Positions 25,570-34,768 of a stretch of 64,000 nt of DNA are shown here, piece after piece; the stretch's first letter is position 1; each line of letters begins with the position of its first letter. Made by a program: the position numbers and the translations under genes. Under the pieces are notes generated by a model. That model was not told the origin of the DNA, searched no databases, and saw nothing but the letters and a program-made list of their open reading frames with translations. Source of the DNA: Oscillatoria acuminata PCC 6304 (GTDB taxonomy: Bacteria; Cyanobacteriota; Cyanobacteriia; Cyanobacteriales; Laspinemataceae); contig NC_019693.1 in assembly GCF_000317105.1 (NCBI RefSeq), forward strand, positions 5,023,227 to 5,087,226, read 5' to 3'.

Positions 25570-26892
25570 TTAGTCTTGTGGCGGTGCGCTAATCATTGCC
25601 TGAACCTCTTGCAGGTCAATTTGGAAATGGTGCGCGATCGCCTCCATTACCTGCTGTTCTTGATCGGTGATTACCCCATCGATTTGAGCGATGCGGCAAC
25701 ATTGGGCTAACAGGGGATAGGCAAAATCGCGATCGAGCAGAATCAGCAATTCCGGCAAGGGGACCGGATGCTCAATCTCCGCCTCGATCGCCTTCAGGGA
25801 CTCGGTAGTAAAGTTTAATGGCTTTAATTCCGGCAAAATATCTGCCCAAGAGGTATCTGGACGGGACGCCAAAATCTGATGAATCAAAATCCGGTCCATC
25901 ACATCTTTTTGGGCGATCGCCCGTTCCAAATACTCCTGATTCTCTTCTTCTAACGCTTGAGTCGTCGCCTCCTGAGTCAGCGGATTCGTCTTCGCTTCAT
26001 AGAAACGACAGGCTGCATATCCCAGTCCATACAACATCACCGCATTAGAACTCGCCCCGATCGCCATCCCCGCGACAGGCAGGTTCCGCAACACCCCTAA
26101 TCCGCCTTTCAATGCCGCTGAACCCCCCAGGGACAACCCAAAAATTGCTAAAACTTCCCCGCGACGGGCCGGATCTTTCAAATCCATCCCATAGGCACCC
26201 GCAATCTGGTAAACCATTTCCGCTTGCAATGCCGTAGTTGCGACCACATCCACCCCCAACAGGGCTAGGGCCAGTCCGGGGATAATACTACTGACCAATC
26301 CAATCCCCCCGGCATAAAGGGATTTCTCCACCATGATCCGATGGGCAATCTCATTGGGGCTTTCATGAGGATACTCTTGCTGCAACTTGCGAACTTGGGA
26401 TTCAGCTTTCTCGACATCCACTTGCCCGACTAAATTCAGCAGCCATTGAGCTTTAAAGACTTGAGCGAATTTTTTAACAACCGGGTTCTCTCCAATAAAT
26501 GAGAGGGCTTTTCCCGTTTCCAGGGCGGTGCGATCGAACAACTTAATCGATTCTTTGGTCGCAGTTTCGGCAGTCTTCGAGGCATTTTGAGTGACCGATT
26601 TTCCCGTTTCCGAGGCCCACTGGCTGGCTTGTCCAGCGGCTTCTACTGCGCTTGCGCTTACAGAAGCCATATCAAAGGCAACTCCCCCGGTGTCTCCCTT
26701 GGCGATCGCCCCCACAAATTCGATGGTTTCTGCCACCTTATCCACCGCCACCTTACTCACTTCTAAGGCAGTTTTATTAATATTTTCTTGCACATCCCCA
26801 ACTGCTGAACCCACTTGTTTGCAGGCTGAGTTATTGGCTTTGACTTCCGGTTCCTGGAGTTCAGTTTGCAGAGGATTGGGTTCGGTTTTCAT
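25570..26892 (-). CDS. Membrane-associated protein with hydrophobic core and TerB-like C-terminus
   Basis: This 440-aa protein has an Ala/Lys/Glu-rich helical N-terminus (residues 20-140; repeated KTAETATKES-like segments, possibly amphipathic). A hydrophobic middle follows (about 195-300, SLYAGGIGLVSSIIPGLALA and VLRNLPVAGMAIGASSNAVM) resembling DUF697/EcsC-like membrane proteins. The C-terminus reads CRIAQIDGVITDQEQQVMEA and matches the TerB-like fold (A-x-ADG-x-E pattern). I do not know its function; TerB-like domains occur in stress and membrane-surveillance proteins. No operon partner. The family resemblance is moderate, not decisive. Confidence 0.75.
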   Translation of the reverse strand: MKTEPNPLQTELQEPEVKANNSACKQVGSAVGDVQENINKTALEVSKVAVDKVAETIEFVGAIAKGDTGGVAFDMASVSASAVEAAGQASQWASETGKSVTQNASKTAETATKESIKLFDRTALETGKALSFIGENPVVKKFAQVFKAQWLLNLVGQVDVEKAESQVRKLQQEYPHESPNEIAHRIMVEKSLYAGGIGLVSSIIPGLALALLGVDVVATTALQAEMVYQIAGAYGMDLKDPARRGEVLAIFGLSLGGSAALKGGLGVLRNLPVAGMAIGASSNAVMLYGLGYAACRFYEAKTNPLTQEATTQALEEENQEYLERAIAQKDVMDRILIHQILASRPDTSWADILPELKPLNFTTESLKAIEAEIEHPVPLPELLILLDRDFAYPLLAQCCRIAQIDGVITDQEQQVMEAIAHHFQIDLQEVQAMISAPPQD

Positions 26893-26934
26893 TGTTTATC
26901 TCCGGTGTTTATGATTATTACTTTGGATTAAAAC

Positions 26935-27102
26935 GGGAACATCTCAATTTTGCCTAAAAACCAGTCTGACCTCTCCCCAGCCCTCTCCTAAAAGGAGAGG
27001 GAGAATAATCCAATTTTTTTATTGCTGTACGGGGGTAATTGACCTCTTTCTCCCCCTTCCCTCTGAGGGAAGGGGGCTGGGGGGTTAGGTCTCTTTTCAA
27101 AA
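26935..27102 (+). mobile_element. MITE copy, right end degenerate
   Basis: The left terminal repeat GGGAACATCTCAATTTTG and the next 20 bases match the family. The interior ends TTAGGTCTCTTTTCAAAA, but the expected ATTGAGATGCTCCC is missing, so the right terminus is lost. No target duplication can be assigned. Confidence 0.75.
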
Positions 27103-27161
27103 GGGTAACCACAAAGAAAGTGAGCGATCGCCTAGATCACTCACCTTTCTCCGTTGGAAAT

Positions 27162-28256
27162 TTAAACAATTCCTGCTGGCGTAGTCGGTTGGGCCGGTTC
27201 TGGTGCATTCAAGCCGACCCGTTCTTGGTACAGACGTGCCAAGCGTCGCTCTGCCTTAGCTAGGTCCCGTTCAATGCTACTAAAAATCATCGTGGACACG
27301 GGGTCAGTAAACTGGACTTGTAATTGGAAACAGTCAATCACCCCGGTTTGAATATCCCCCAAGGCTTGACGCAAAATGCTCATGTCATCTCCAGCCGGTA
27401 AAACGTTCATGAAAGAAGCAAAAGCCCCAGCGGCCATTGCCGGTAAAAACAGTTGTTCTCCCAAAGTTCTCAGGCGGCTTTCCAAGAGTTCGATATGACT
27501 GACTTTTTCTTCCCCAATCTCCAACAGCACCAATCGAGTCGCGCTATCGGTGGTGATTTCAGCATAATGTTTAAAGGCTTTTTGGCTATAGCGTTCTCCC
27601 GCCATTGCCTGGTTTAATCCATTGATAATTTCCTGACGGGTTGATCCTCCCCAGGCTTGGGCAAGTTGCCACCATTCTGCTGAACTGTCGTTGCGATCGG
27701 GCAGGGATTGGTCGGAAATGCTCAAATTCAGCCTAGAGAGAATGGCGGTGGTGAAAATGGCTAAATCTCCCGGTTGCCGAGAGCAAATTAGGGTACCATC
27801 GGTGGTTACAGCCTCGTCAATATAGGTGGCACCGGCATTTTCCATGTCTTTGCGGATGGAGATAAAGCCGGTGGCACGACGTCCCCGCAGTAAGTCGGCT
27901 TCGATTAAGACTTGCGGTCCGTGGCAGACGGCAGCGATTAATTTGCCCAAGGCAGCCGCTTCTTTAACGAAGGCGATCGTGTTAGGGTTGGTTCGCATTT
28001 TATCCGGTGCGCTACCCCCGGGAATGATCACAGCATCGAAGTTTTGAGCGCGGGCTTCGGTGGTGGTCCCATCAGGTTGGATGGAGACTTTCCCTTGTTG
28101 CCCCTGATAGGTTTGATTCATCCCAGACCCGAGTACAGAGACTTTAGCCCCGGCTTGTTGAAAGGCTGTATAAGGCACTTTAAATTCTGAATCTTCAAAT
28201 CCTTCTTCAATCAGGATGGCGATTCGGGGTGTGGGATGTGAGTTATTATTAGACAT
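27162..28256 (-). CDS. DJ-1/PfpI-type protein fused to a ferritin-like helical domain
   Basis: This 364-aa protein joins two stress-related folds. Residues 10-180 are a DJ-1/PfpI glutamine-amidotransferase-like domain with the acid in IEEGFEDSEF, the oxyanion segment AVIIPGGSAPDK, and the nucleophile Cys in AVCHGPQ near residue 114. Residues 195-345 are all helix, with ENxxH-like patterns typical of ferritin/rubrerythrin folds: GERYSQKAFKHYAE, LLEIGEEKVSHIELLE and IERDLAKAERR. It may act as a detoxifying hydrolase or chaperone with an iron or redox-binding partner domain. It lies in the same region as dps (29622), which also binds iron. The fusion is clear; the activity is inferred. Confidence 0.8.
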   Translation of the reverse strand: MSNNNSHPTPRIAILIEEGFEDSEFKVPYTAFQQAGAKVSVLGSGMNQTYQGQQGKVSIQPDGTTTEARAQNFDAVIIPGGSAPDKMRTNPNTIAFVKEAAALGKLIAAVCHGPQVLIEADLLRGRRATGFISIRKDMENAGATYIDEAVTTDGTLICSRQPGDLAIFTTAILSRLNLSISDQSLPDRNDSSAEWWQLAQAWGGSTRQEIINGLNQAMAGERYSQKAFKHYAEITTDSATRLVLLEIGEEKVSHIELLESRLRTLGEQLFLPAMAAGAFASFMNVLPAGDDMSILRQALGDIQTGVIDCFQLQVQFTDPVSTMIFSSIERDLAKAERRLARLYQERVGLNAPEPAQPTTPAGIV

Positions 28257-28532
28257 AATGTTAGGGTGTTGTTAATCTAGGTTGGCAGTGCAAATCAAGA
28301 AGTGAGACAAACGCACTTTTGGTTTTATCTTTAGGGTTGATTATTCTGTTAAGAAGACCGGATGCATCAAATATAGCAGTGAATTGAACCCGACCCACGG
28401 ACTCGACTCCCTAGGGTGGGGAAAACGGTGAGCAGAGAAGGGCGATCGATTGCCCAGTTACCGAGATTGGGCAGGAGAAAAATCCAAATTGTTTCTCCTG
28501 CCTCAGTCCGAACTCAGGGCAGTAAGTGAGAT

Positions 28533-29027
28533 TTAGTACAGGTACATACTCCCATTGGTATCAATCCTCATGTTGCTGATGTCCGAGTCTAAGTTGTTCG
28601 CTTCACTCAGATAAATCCGAATCTCTCCTGGTGCAATGATTTCAGGTTCGGCCTGAATCAGTCCCCCATCGGGTCGCTCAAAGGTGACAGTTAAGGGAAT
28701 TTGCAGATCCATCAGCATGGCTCCATCGCCTCCGCCCAGAGTGCGATCGCGCGTCTCCCCGATCGCCTCGTAGGTAATCGATGTATTCGTGCGATTGATA
28801 ATTTCCACCGCAACGGGCGCATTTCCCGGCATCACATAAGCAACAGGCATTTGCTGATTTTGGGGTAGGGGCATCGGTTGGGCCTGAGCCTGTAAATCGT
28901 TCTGTTCAGGGGGAGTATTCTGAGCAATCCCAGCGATAGGGAAGGCAACGGCTCCCAGCAAGAGGCTACTAAAAATTGCGCCTAATAATCCTGAATTTTT
29001 GCTATTGACGAAATTAGTAAACTTCAT
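28533..29027 (-). CDS. Secreted or membrane-tethered hypothetical protein
   Basis: About 164 aa, with an N-terminal hydrophobic signal (LLGAIFSSLLLGAVAFPIAG) followed by a Gln/Pro-rich linker and a small beta-rich domain (VAVEIINRTNTSITYEAIGE). A GTG at 29039 would add four residues, but ATG 29027 is preceded by GTGAGG, a reasonable ribosome site, and the GTG lies inside it. I do not recognise the family. The mature part looks like a small periplasmic beta-sandwich. Confidence 0.75.
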   Translation of the reverse strand: MKFTNFVNSKNSGLLGAIFSSLLLGAVAFPIAGIAQNTPPEQNDLQAQAQPMPLPQNQQMPVAYVMPGNAPVAVEIINRTNTSITYEAIGETRDRTLGGGDGAMLMDLQIPLTVTFERPDGGLIQAEPEIIAPGEIRIYLSEANNLDSDISNMRIDTNGSMYLY

Positions 29028-29147
29028 AAAAAACCTCACAAATTGATGAATTAAAAAATCTTTACTAGGGATTCCCTCTCTTAAAATATGCAGGGGAAAG
29101 TTCCTTTAGATGACCCTAAGTGAGTCTGAATTGGATGGAGTAGCATG

Positions 29148-29398
29148 AGGAGCATCTCAATTTTGCCTAAAAACCCCTCTAACCTCTCCCCGGCCCTCTC
29201 CTACGAGGAGAGGGAGGTATAAGGAATAAATCTCTTTTCGGGAGGGGGAAAATAAATCTCTTTCTCCCCCTTCCCTCTGAGGGAAGGGGGCTGGGGGGTT
29301 AGGTCTCTTTTCAAAGGGAAACTGACCTCTTTCTCCCCCTTCCCTCTGAGGGAAGGGGGCTGGGGGGTTAGGTCTCTTGAACAAATTAAGCTACTCCC
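29148..29398 (+). mobile_element. MITE copy with internal duplication and near-perfect target duplication
   Basis: A 251-bp family member beginning AGGAGCATCTCAATTTTG. It is flanked by GTAGCATG (29140-29147) and GTAGCATT (29399-29406), 7 of 8 bases identical. Its inner hairpin block (CCCTTCCCTCTGAGGGAAGG and onward) is present twice in tandem. The right terminus is diverged. Confidence 0.8.
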
Positions 29399-29621
29399 GT
29401 AGCATTTCACTCCTAAGTCCCCAAATTTAATGAGTAAAGAGGACAAGAAACCGGGTTTCTGGACCAGAAAAAGTTGCTCGAACCGCACCCATTCAGTTAA
29501 AAACCCCGGTTTTCTTCCCTAATATTGCCATGATGTCTTAGATGGAGAGCCGACTAAGGCATTTCCTAGAATTTGCGAATTGCCTCACTCTGTTTCGACC
29601 TACTCCACAAGACAAGGACAC

Positions 29622-30134
29622 TTAACCCGCTAACATACTGCGAAGCATCCAAGCATTTTTTTCATGAATTTGCATCCGCTTGGTCAGCAAATCTAGGGTG
29701 GGTTGATCATTGGCTTTCTCTAGGAGGGCCAGCATTTCCCGGGAGGTGCGGACCACGGTTTCTTGCCCTTGGACTAACAAGCGAATCATCTCTTCCGCCT
29801 CGGGAATTCCCTCATTTTCTTCAATCGAAGTCAGGTTAGAAAACTTCCCGTATGTAGCGGGAGCAGGAAACCCCAAAGCCCGAATTCGCTCGGCAATTTC
29901 ATCCACTGCTAAGGCTAATTCTTGATACTGCTCCTCAAACATGAGATGCAAGGTGCTAAATAGGGGTCCAGTAACGTTCCAATGAAAATTATGAGTTTTC
30001 AGATAAAGGGTATAGCTATCGGCCAACACGCGGGATAACCCTTGAGCAATTTCTTCTCGGGTGCTGTCATCAATCCCGATATTAACGCTGATCGGATTTT
30101 GACTTTGGGCAGACATTCCAAGGGTAGCTGTCAT
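29622..30134 (-). CDS. dps: Dps ferritin-like DNA-protection protein
   Basis: This 170-aa protein is a Dps: a 12-mer that oxidises and stores iron using hydrogen peroxide, protecting DNA. The inter-subunit ferroxidase residues are visible in LKTHNFHWNVTG (two His) and in MFEEQYQELALAVDEIAERI (Asp/Glu). Length and the C-terminal NAWMLRSML are typical. The N-terminal extension of about 15 residues is short. It lies in a run of minus-strand stress genes with separate intergenic gaps, so it is probably transcribed on its own. Confidence 0.96.
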   Translation of the reverse strand: MTATLGMSAQSQNPISVNIGIDDSTREEIAQGLSRVLADSYTLYLKTHNFHWNVTGPLFSTLHLMFEEQYQELALAVDEIAERIRALGFPAPATYGKFSNLTSIEENEGIPEAEEMIRLLVQGQETVVRTSREMLALLEKANDQPTLDLLTKRMQIHEKNAWMLRSMLAG

Positions 30135-30226
30135 TGTTAATTCCTCTAATGATTAGACTGATTTACTGGGGTTTTGAAAAGTTCAGAGTATAGATGGGGG
30201 GGAAACGACTGTCCCCCAGTTGCGAC

Positions 30227-30628
30227 TTAAATGATGCCGGGACCTTTTCCACGGCGATCGCCTTCCATGGTCAGATTGCCGTCCTCGTCATTGTCATGAA
30301 CTTCCGCATATTCACGAGAGCGTTCTGCTTTGAGGGCTTCTTCTTTTTCTCGCAAGTCACCCGGCTCATTCACATACATTTCCGGTTCGATCGCATAGTT
30401 ATTCACCAAACCTTCTTGGTCTACGGTAAAGCCATCGCGGGTATGATCCGGATCTTCATGGGGTTCATCGGCGTTAGAGGGAGCTTTCATAAACTTATCA
30501 CCCTCACGCTCTTGGCGCGCTGCCACTTCTGCCGGAACCATTTCGCGGTCATAATGCACCGGCTCTTTTACAGGTTCCGTGGCTTTCTTGTTAACGGTTT
30601 CTTTGTTATCCATTTTTTGTTTATCCAT
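30227..30628 (-). CDS. Highly charged hydrophilic protein
   Basis: This 133-aa protein is very rich in Glu, Asp, Lys and Asn and has no hydrophobic core, so it is probably disordered, like hydrophilins that accumulate under desiccation or osmotic stress. There are repeated EPVKEPVHYDRE- and DEPHEDPDHTRD-like acidic segments. Start could also be Met6. It lies 92 bp upstream of dps on the same strand and may be stress-regulated with it; that is inference only. Confidence 0.7.
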   Translation of the reverse strand: MDKQKMDNKETVNKKATEPVKEPVHYDREMVPAEVAARQEREGDKFMKAPSNADEPHEDPDHTRDGFTVDQEGLVNNYAIEPEMYVNEPGDLREKEEALKAERSREYAEVHDNDEDGNLTMEGDRRGKGPGII

Positions 30629-30842
30629 GAGTATTTCCTCACTCCTTTATTTAGTCCCTTTCAGCTTATCCGGTGAACCCCGCTGAATTAAACTATCTAT
30701 GGGAGTAAGTTTCTCCCTACTCCTATTGATAGAGAGATTGAACAAATCCTTTCCCTGTATCCGTTTACAGGTTCTAGGGTGTCGGCACAGTAAAGGGATC
30801 AACCCGAGAATTAACCGATGCAATTTTTGACGGGTCTTTTTT

Positions 30843-31745
30843 TTAACTGGGATGGGTGTGTTCATCCCCTAAGGCGATCGCATTTTCCGTGGGAACGATG
30901 CGAGAACCATAGCGGTTGGCATAAACCTGGGTAAACTCGGCCCCAAAAAATAAAATTTGCGCCGAAAAGTTAACCCACAACAATAAAACCACTAAAGAAC
31001 CTGCTGCACCGTAGGTCGAACCAATCGTACTATTCCCTAAATACAAGCCAATTAAAGTTTTACCCACAACAAAGAGTAAGGCGGTAACGATCGCCCCTAG
31101 CCAGACATCATTCCAAGCAATTTTGACATCCGGTAAGACTTTATAAATCATGGCAAATAAGACCGTAATCACCCCAAAGGAGAGGAAGAAATCTAACACT
31201 TGCCACAGGCCCATGAGCATATCCGGGACCAGATGGCTAAAGTAGTTTCCAAATGCAGCTAAGGCGGCACTCAGGACGAGGGAAACCAGCAGTAAAAACC
31301 CGATGGTGAGAATCATGGCAAAGGATAAAAAGCGGTCTTGAATAATTCCTTTAATCCCCCGTCCTGGTTTGGGTTTGACGTTCCAAATGGTATTAAGAGA
31401 ACCCTGGAGTTGATTAAAAAGTCCCGTCGCCCCAAATAGAAGGATACCCACACTAATCAGGGTCGCCCACAGGCCGGACCCGGTTTCCCGGGTATTCTCA
31501 ATCATGGTTTCAATGATTTGTGCGCCCTCGGTGCCAATTGTGCCTTGAAGTTGTCGGACAATTTCACCTTGGGCGGCGTCTTGACCAAAGATCACTCCCG
31601 CCACAGCGATCGCAATAATTAAAATCGGCGCTAAGGAGAAAATGGTATAATAGGCTAAGGCAGCAGCCAATCGCCCTGCATTATCTTTCTGCCAGCCTGA
31701 AAATGCTAGTTTTAATAGCCTAAACAGTTGCTTAATTTTTACCAT
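30843..31745 (-). CDS. YihY/BrkB-family inner membrane protein
   Basis: This 300-aa protein belongs to the YihY/BrkB family (formerly misnamed RNase BN). It has the family N-terminus GRLAAALAYYTIFSLAPILI, six hydrophobic segments, and GSTYGAAGSLVVLLLWVNFS near residue 240. It is an integral membrane protein whose role is not settled; export or envelope functions have been proposed for relatives. It stands 214 bp upstream of the hydrophilic protein gene. Confidence 0.93.
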   Translation of the reverse strand: MVKIKQLFRLLKLAFSGWQKDNAGRLAAALAYYTIFSLAPILIIAIAVAGVIFGQDAAQGEIVRQLQGTIGTEGAQIIETMIENTRETGSGLWATLISVGILLFGATGLFNQLQGSLNTIWNVKPKPGRGIKGIIQDRFLSFAMILTIGFLLLVSLVLSAALAAFGNYFSHLVPDMLMGLWQVLDFFLSFGVITVLFAMIYKVLPDVKIAWNDVWLGAIVTALLFVVGKTLIGLYLGNSTIGSTYGAAGSLVVLLLWVNFSAQILFFGAEFTQVYANRYGSRIVPTENAIALGDEHTHPS

Positions 31746-32412
31746 TTTTGTTCCTTAGTTTTTGTTAAAAATTTTTCAATGAATGGGTTAATTTAATCGA
31801 TCATCGTCGGCCATGCCTGTTCCCTCAAGGAGTTGATTTCTGGGGAATTCACCCTCATCTGCCCAGTTTGACTAACAGAAAGGGGGGGAGGCTTTAATTA
31901 AAATAGGGCTTAGATAGCTCATTGGCTAACTAAACCCTTTTAATCAATCCAGACAATTTACCGATGTACGGAAGTTTGGGATTAGGAATAGAGAGTCCGA
32001 CACCGGGCCAAAGGTTATCGGTTGACTGTCCGCCTTCTCCCTCCTGGGACGGAGAAAAATTTACGAATTTAGGGTCTGACCATCAATCTTCCACTCTTCG
32101 GGACTCTTCCACAAGAGAAGCACTCCTCGTGAGCTTTGGCCTGGAAAGGGGAGATTGAAGGCGCAGGATGAATCAAGTACCCTCTAACTTCAAAGGCATT
32201 GGCGATCGCCCTGCCTCAGTTTAGGCAGTTTAACCGCAATAGTCCGAGGATTAAAACCGGGCAGTTTTTGACTGATGAATACCTTCAGCGTACTAGATCC
32301 CCGGGGAGTTATACCTCTATCCGAAGGTAGATCGATTCGGGGACTGGCAGTTTTTTCTAAAAGAACCTGTGCGATCGCGGAAAAACTCCCCATTAACCCC
32401 TAAACCCTCCAA
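31746..32412. other. Intergenic region
   Basis: It holds a 67-codon open frame on the minus strand (32190-32393) starting 20 bp downstream of the response-regulator stop. The frame has HIP1 sites but no recognisable fold, so I do not call it a gene. Nothing else is visible. Confidence 0.4.
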
Positions 32413-33138
32413 TTATCCCACTAATCCAGAGCGCAACGCTAAAACAGCAGCTTGAGTGCGGTCATTCGCACAGAGCTTGTTTAATATATTCCGAACGTGA
32501 GTTTTCACCGTACCCACAGTGATGTACAGTTTTTCGGAAATTTCAGCGTTATTGTATCCTTGTACAATCAGTTCTAAAACTTCTAGTTCTCGTTCTGTCA
32601 GAGGATAGGCTTCGATAATCTGGCTATATTCCGGTTCCGGAGCCTTAATGGTTACCGTTTCTTTCTTCTGAGAGCCTAGGGTGGGTTGGGCATTCGTCGT
32701 GCGGGCCTGTTTGAGGACAATTCCGGCGATCGCCGGATCAATCCACGAGTTACCTTCATAGGTGAGGCGAACCACTCCCAACAATTCCTCAAAGCTAATA
32801 TCCTTCATGCAGTAAGAATCTGCACCGGCAGCAAATGCCGCCAGAACCGCATCTTCATTATCCTGAAAGGTCAAGATCAAGATTTTGGTTTTAGGATTCT
32901 GCCCTTGAGCCGCTTGTGCTTGTTGCAGTCGCTGGGTCACTTCAATTCCATCAATATCCGGTAACCCAATATCAACAATCCCAATATCTGGCTTTGTATC
33001 CATCAGCAATTTCAATCCCGAAGTGCCGTTGGCGGCATCCCCGACAACGACGATTCCATCAGATTGTTGCAAAGCCGTTCGGATTCCTATCCGAGTCAGG
33101 TCATGGTCTTCAACTAAAGCAACGCGAATTTCACTCAT
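32413..33138 (-). CDS. NarL/LuxR-type response regulator
   Basis: A 241-aa DNA-binding regulator. The receiver domain (about 1-125) carries the phosphoacceptor Asp in PDIGIVDIGLPDIDG near residue 54, acidic residues in ALVEDHD, and Lys in YCMKDIS. The output domain is a LuxR helix-turn-helix (about 175-240): LTERELEVLELIVQGYNNAE and YITVGTVKTHVRNIL. The frame is open upstream to 33243, but the extra 35 residues are unlike a receiver, and ATG 33138 (MSEIRVALVEDHD) is the natural start. No kinase is adjacent; the partner is unknown. Confidence 0.93.
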   Translation of the reverse strand: MSEIRVALVEDHDLTRIGIRTALQQSDGIVVVGDAANGTSGLKLLMDTKPDIGIVDIGLPDIDGIEVTQRLQQAQAAQGQNPKTKILILTFQDNEDAVLAAFAAGADSYCMKDISFEELLGVVRLTYEGNSWIDPAIAGIVLKQARTTNAQPTLGSQKKETVTIKAPEPEYSQIIEAYPLTERELEVLELIVQGYNNAEISEKLYITVGTVKTHVRNILNKLCANDRTQAAVLALRSGLVG

Positions 33139-34768
33139 CGATTCAAAAGGGTCTCTACCCCGTCGTTTACAGCGAGAAGTTGGAGAGTTTTTTCCAGAGA
33201 TCTCATCCGGGGAACCCTCCGAAACCCATATCTGCCAATTCACACACCGCGACTCAAATGTCCGCTGATCTAGAGCATTGCGACAGTTTTAGAGCCCAGG
33301 GACAAGAAACCGGGTTTTCGGACTTTTCTTGGACCCTTTCAGGTCAAGTAGGGTCTGAAAAACCGGGTTTCTAACCAATACTGTACCGGCGTCCTAGGGG
33401 GTATTCTTCAATTCTGTACTCAGTAACGGTGTCATTGGCTTTCTTCAGCATTTCAGTCTGGATGGTTACCAGAAGCCCCTTCCAGTCGGTAGGGTTGCTG
33501 ACTTTTGATATAACTTTCCACAAGGGAAAACAAAAGTTTAACAATTTTGGGCTACGTTTGTGATGACCAGGAAGGTCAAAATAAATCCGATGCCCTTAAA
33601 AAGGAGGTCTCTGAAACCAGTTTATCAAAGTGCTTCCCACTCTGGGGGCCTTTTCCCTCAAAGGTTGTTTTTCCCTGCTGATTCTTGCCAAAATTCCGCT
33701 GCTTAATCGGCTCTGGGTAACCCCGTCGAGATCAGCCCAGAGACAAGCCCCCATGGGGTTTCCAAATGATTGCCGTTCCACTCCATGCACCTCCCGGGAT
33801 TGAAGGGGAAATCAAAGTGTTCTCTTGGCGATCATCCCTGGGGTTCCTTGACTCGGTTCAGGGGATACCTCGGTTCCTTTCGGACCGGATGAATTCGTTT
33901 CCCAGAGGGAATTCCACCTATTGATAGAGGTAGTCAGTACCTGATGTCAGATACATTTATATTATCTAACCCTACAGTTATTGAGTCCTTTTTGATGTTA
34001 AGCATCCCCATTGAATTATGTAAGCCTCAATGGACAAAGGATTCTGTGAATTGACATAACGGAGGTCTCTAAACTTTTATTATTTTATCAACTTTCTTAA
34101 GGGTCCTGGCTAGTTACACCATTGAGATGCCCGGAGTAACTGCTCGATTTCTATCCCCAGGGTAGCCATTCAAACCGAGCCAGGGGAGGAAATGGAGTGT
34201 TTTTTTTAGACAGCCCACTGTCCTAGCATTCGCCCCAAGGTTCAGGTTTTCGAGCCGATCGCAGTCATCCGGGGGTTCAGATGTCATCCTCCACGGGTGC
34301 AAGAATCTCCCCAGGCGATCGCCCGTGCATTTTCCCTTTCCTCTCCTTTGACTAGGGGATTTGCGGGTTCTCGTCAGAAGCAGTAGGGGCAAAATTCTCC
34401 CTCGCTCTGCGCTTTTCCTGCCTCATCTTTCCCTAGGGCACTTCCGGGGACTGCTCGGGGTCAATGCCCTCAAAAACCTTTCAGAGCTTGGCTCTGGGGC
34501 AATTATAACGGTTTTATTAAGATTTTATTAAATCGGCCTACAGGACTGGTCAACCGTTTAAACAGATTGATACTCTGGAGATAACTTTAGGCCAATTCTT
34601 GTATGATATTTCCCTTGCCCTGCCAAGGTTTCATCCGTATAAAAACATTTTATTGAAAGTGCGATAAATTGCCGGAACCTTATTCTCAAAAAACCTGAAA
34701 AGCACCAGCCTAATTACGATGAACCGCTCACCGAATCCCTCCAATAGACCCACACTTTACAAACTTTT
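33139..34768. other. 1.6-kb region without a recognised gene
   Basis: This is the longest gene-free gap in the window apart from the duplicated segment. It holds a small AGAAACCGGGTTTTC...AAAACCGGGTTTCT inverted repeat (about 33305-33375). The open frames at 33596-33790 and 34114-34392 (minus) show no protein-like signature. The final 250 bp are AT-rich and probably hold the promoter of the giant kinase at 34769. Confidence 0.5.

Noticed and set aside
30647-30865. 72-codon minus-strand frame overlapping the YihY gene end
   Set aside because: No hydrophobic or conserved pattern, overlaps a real gene, no ribosome site seen; a small protein cannot be fully excluded.
32190-32393. 67-codon minus-strand frame just after the NarL-type regulator
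   Set aside because: Position is operon-like but composition gives no fold; evidence too weak.
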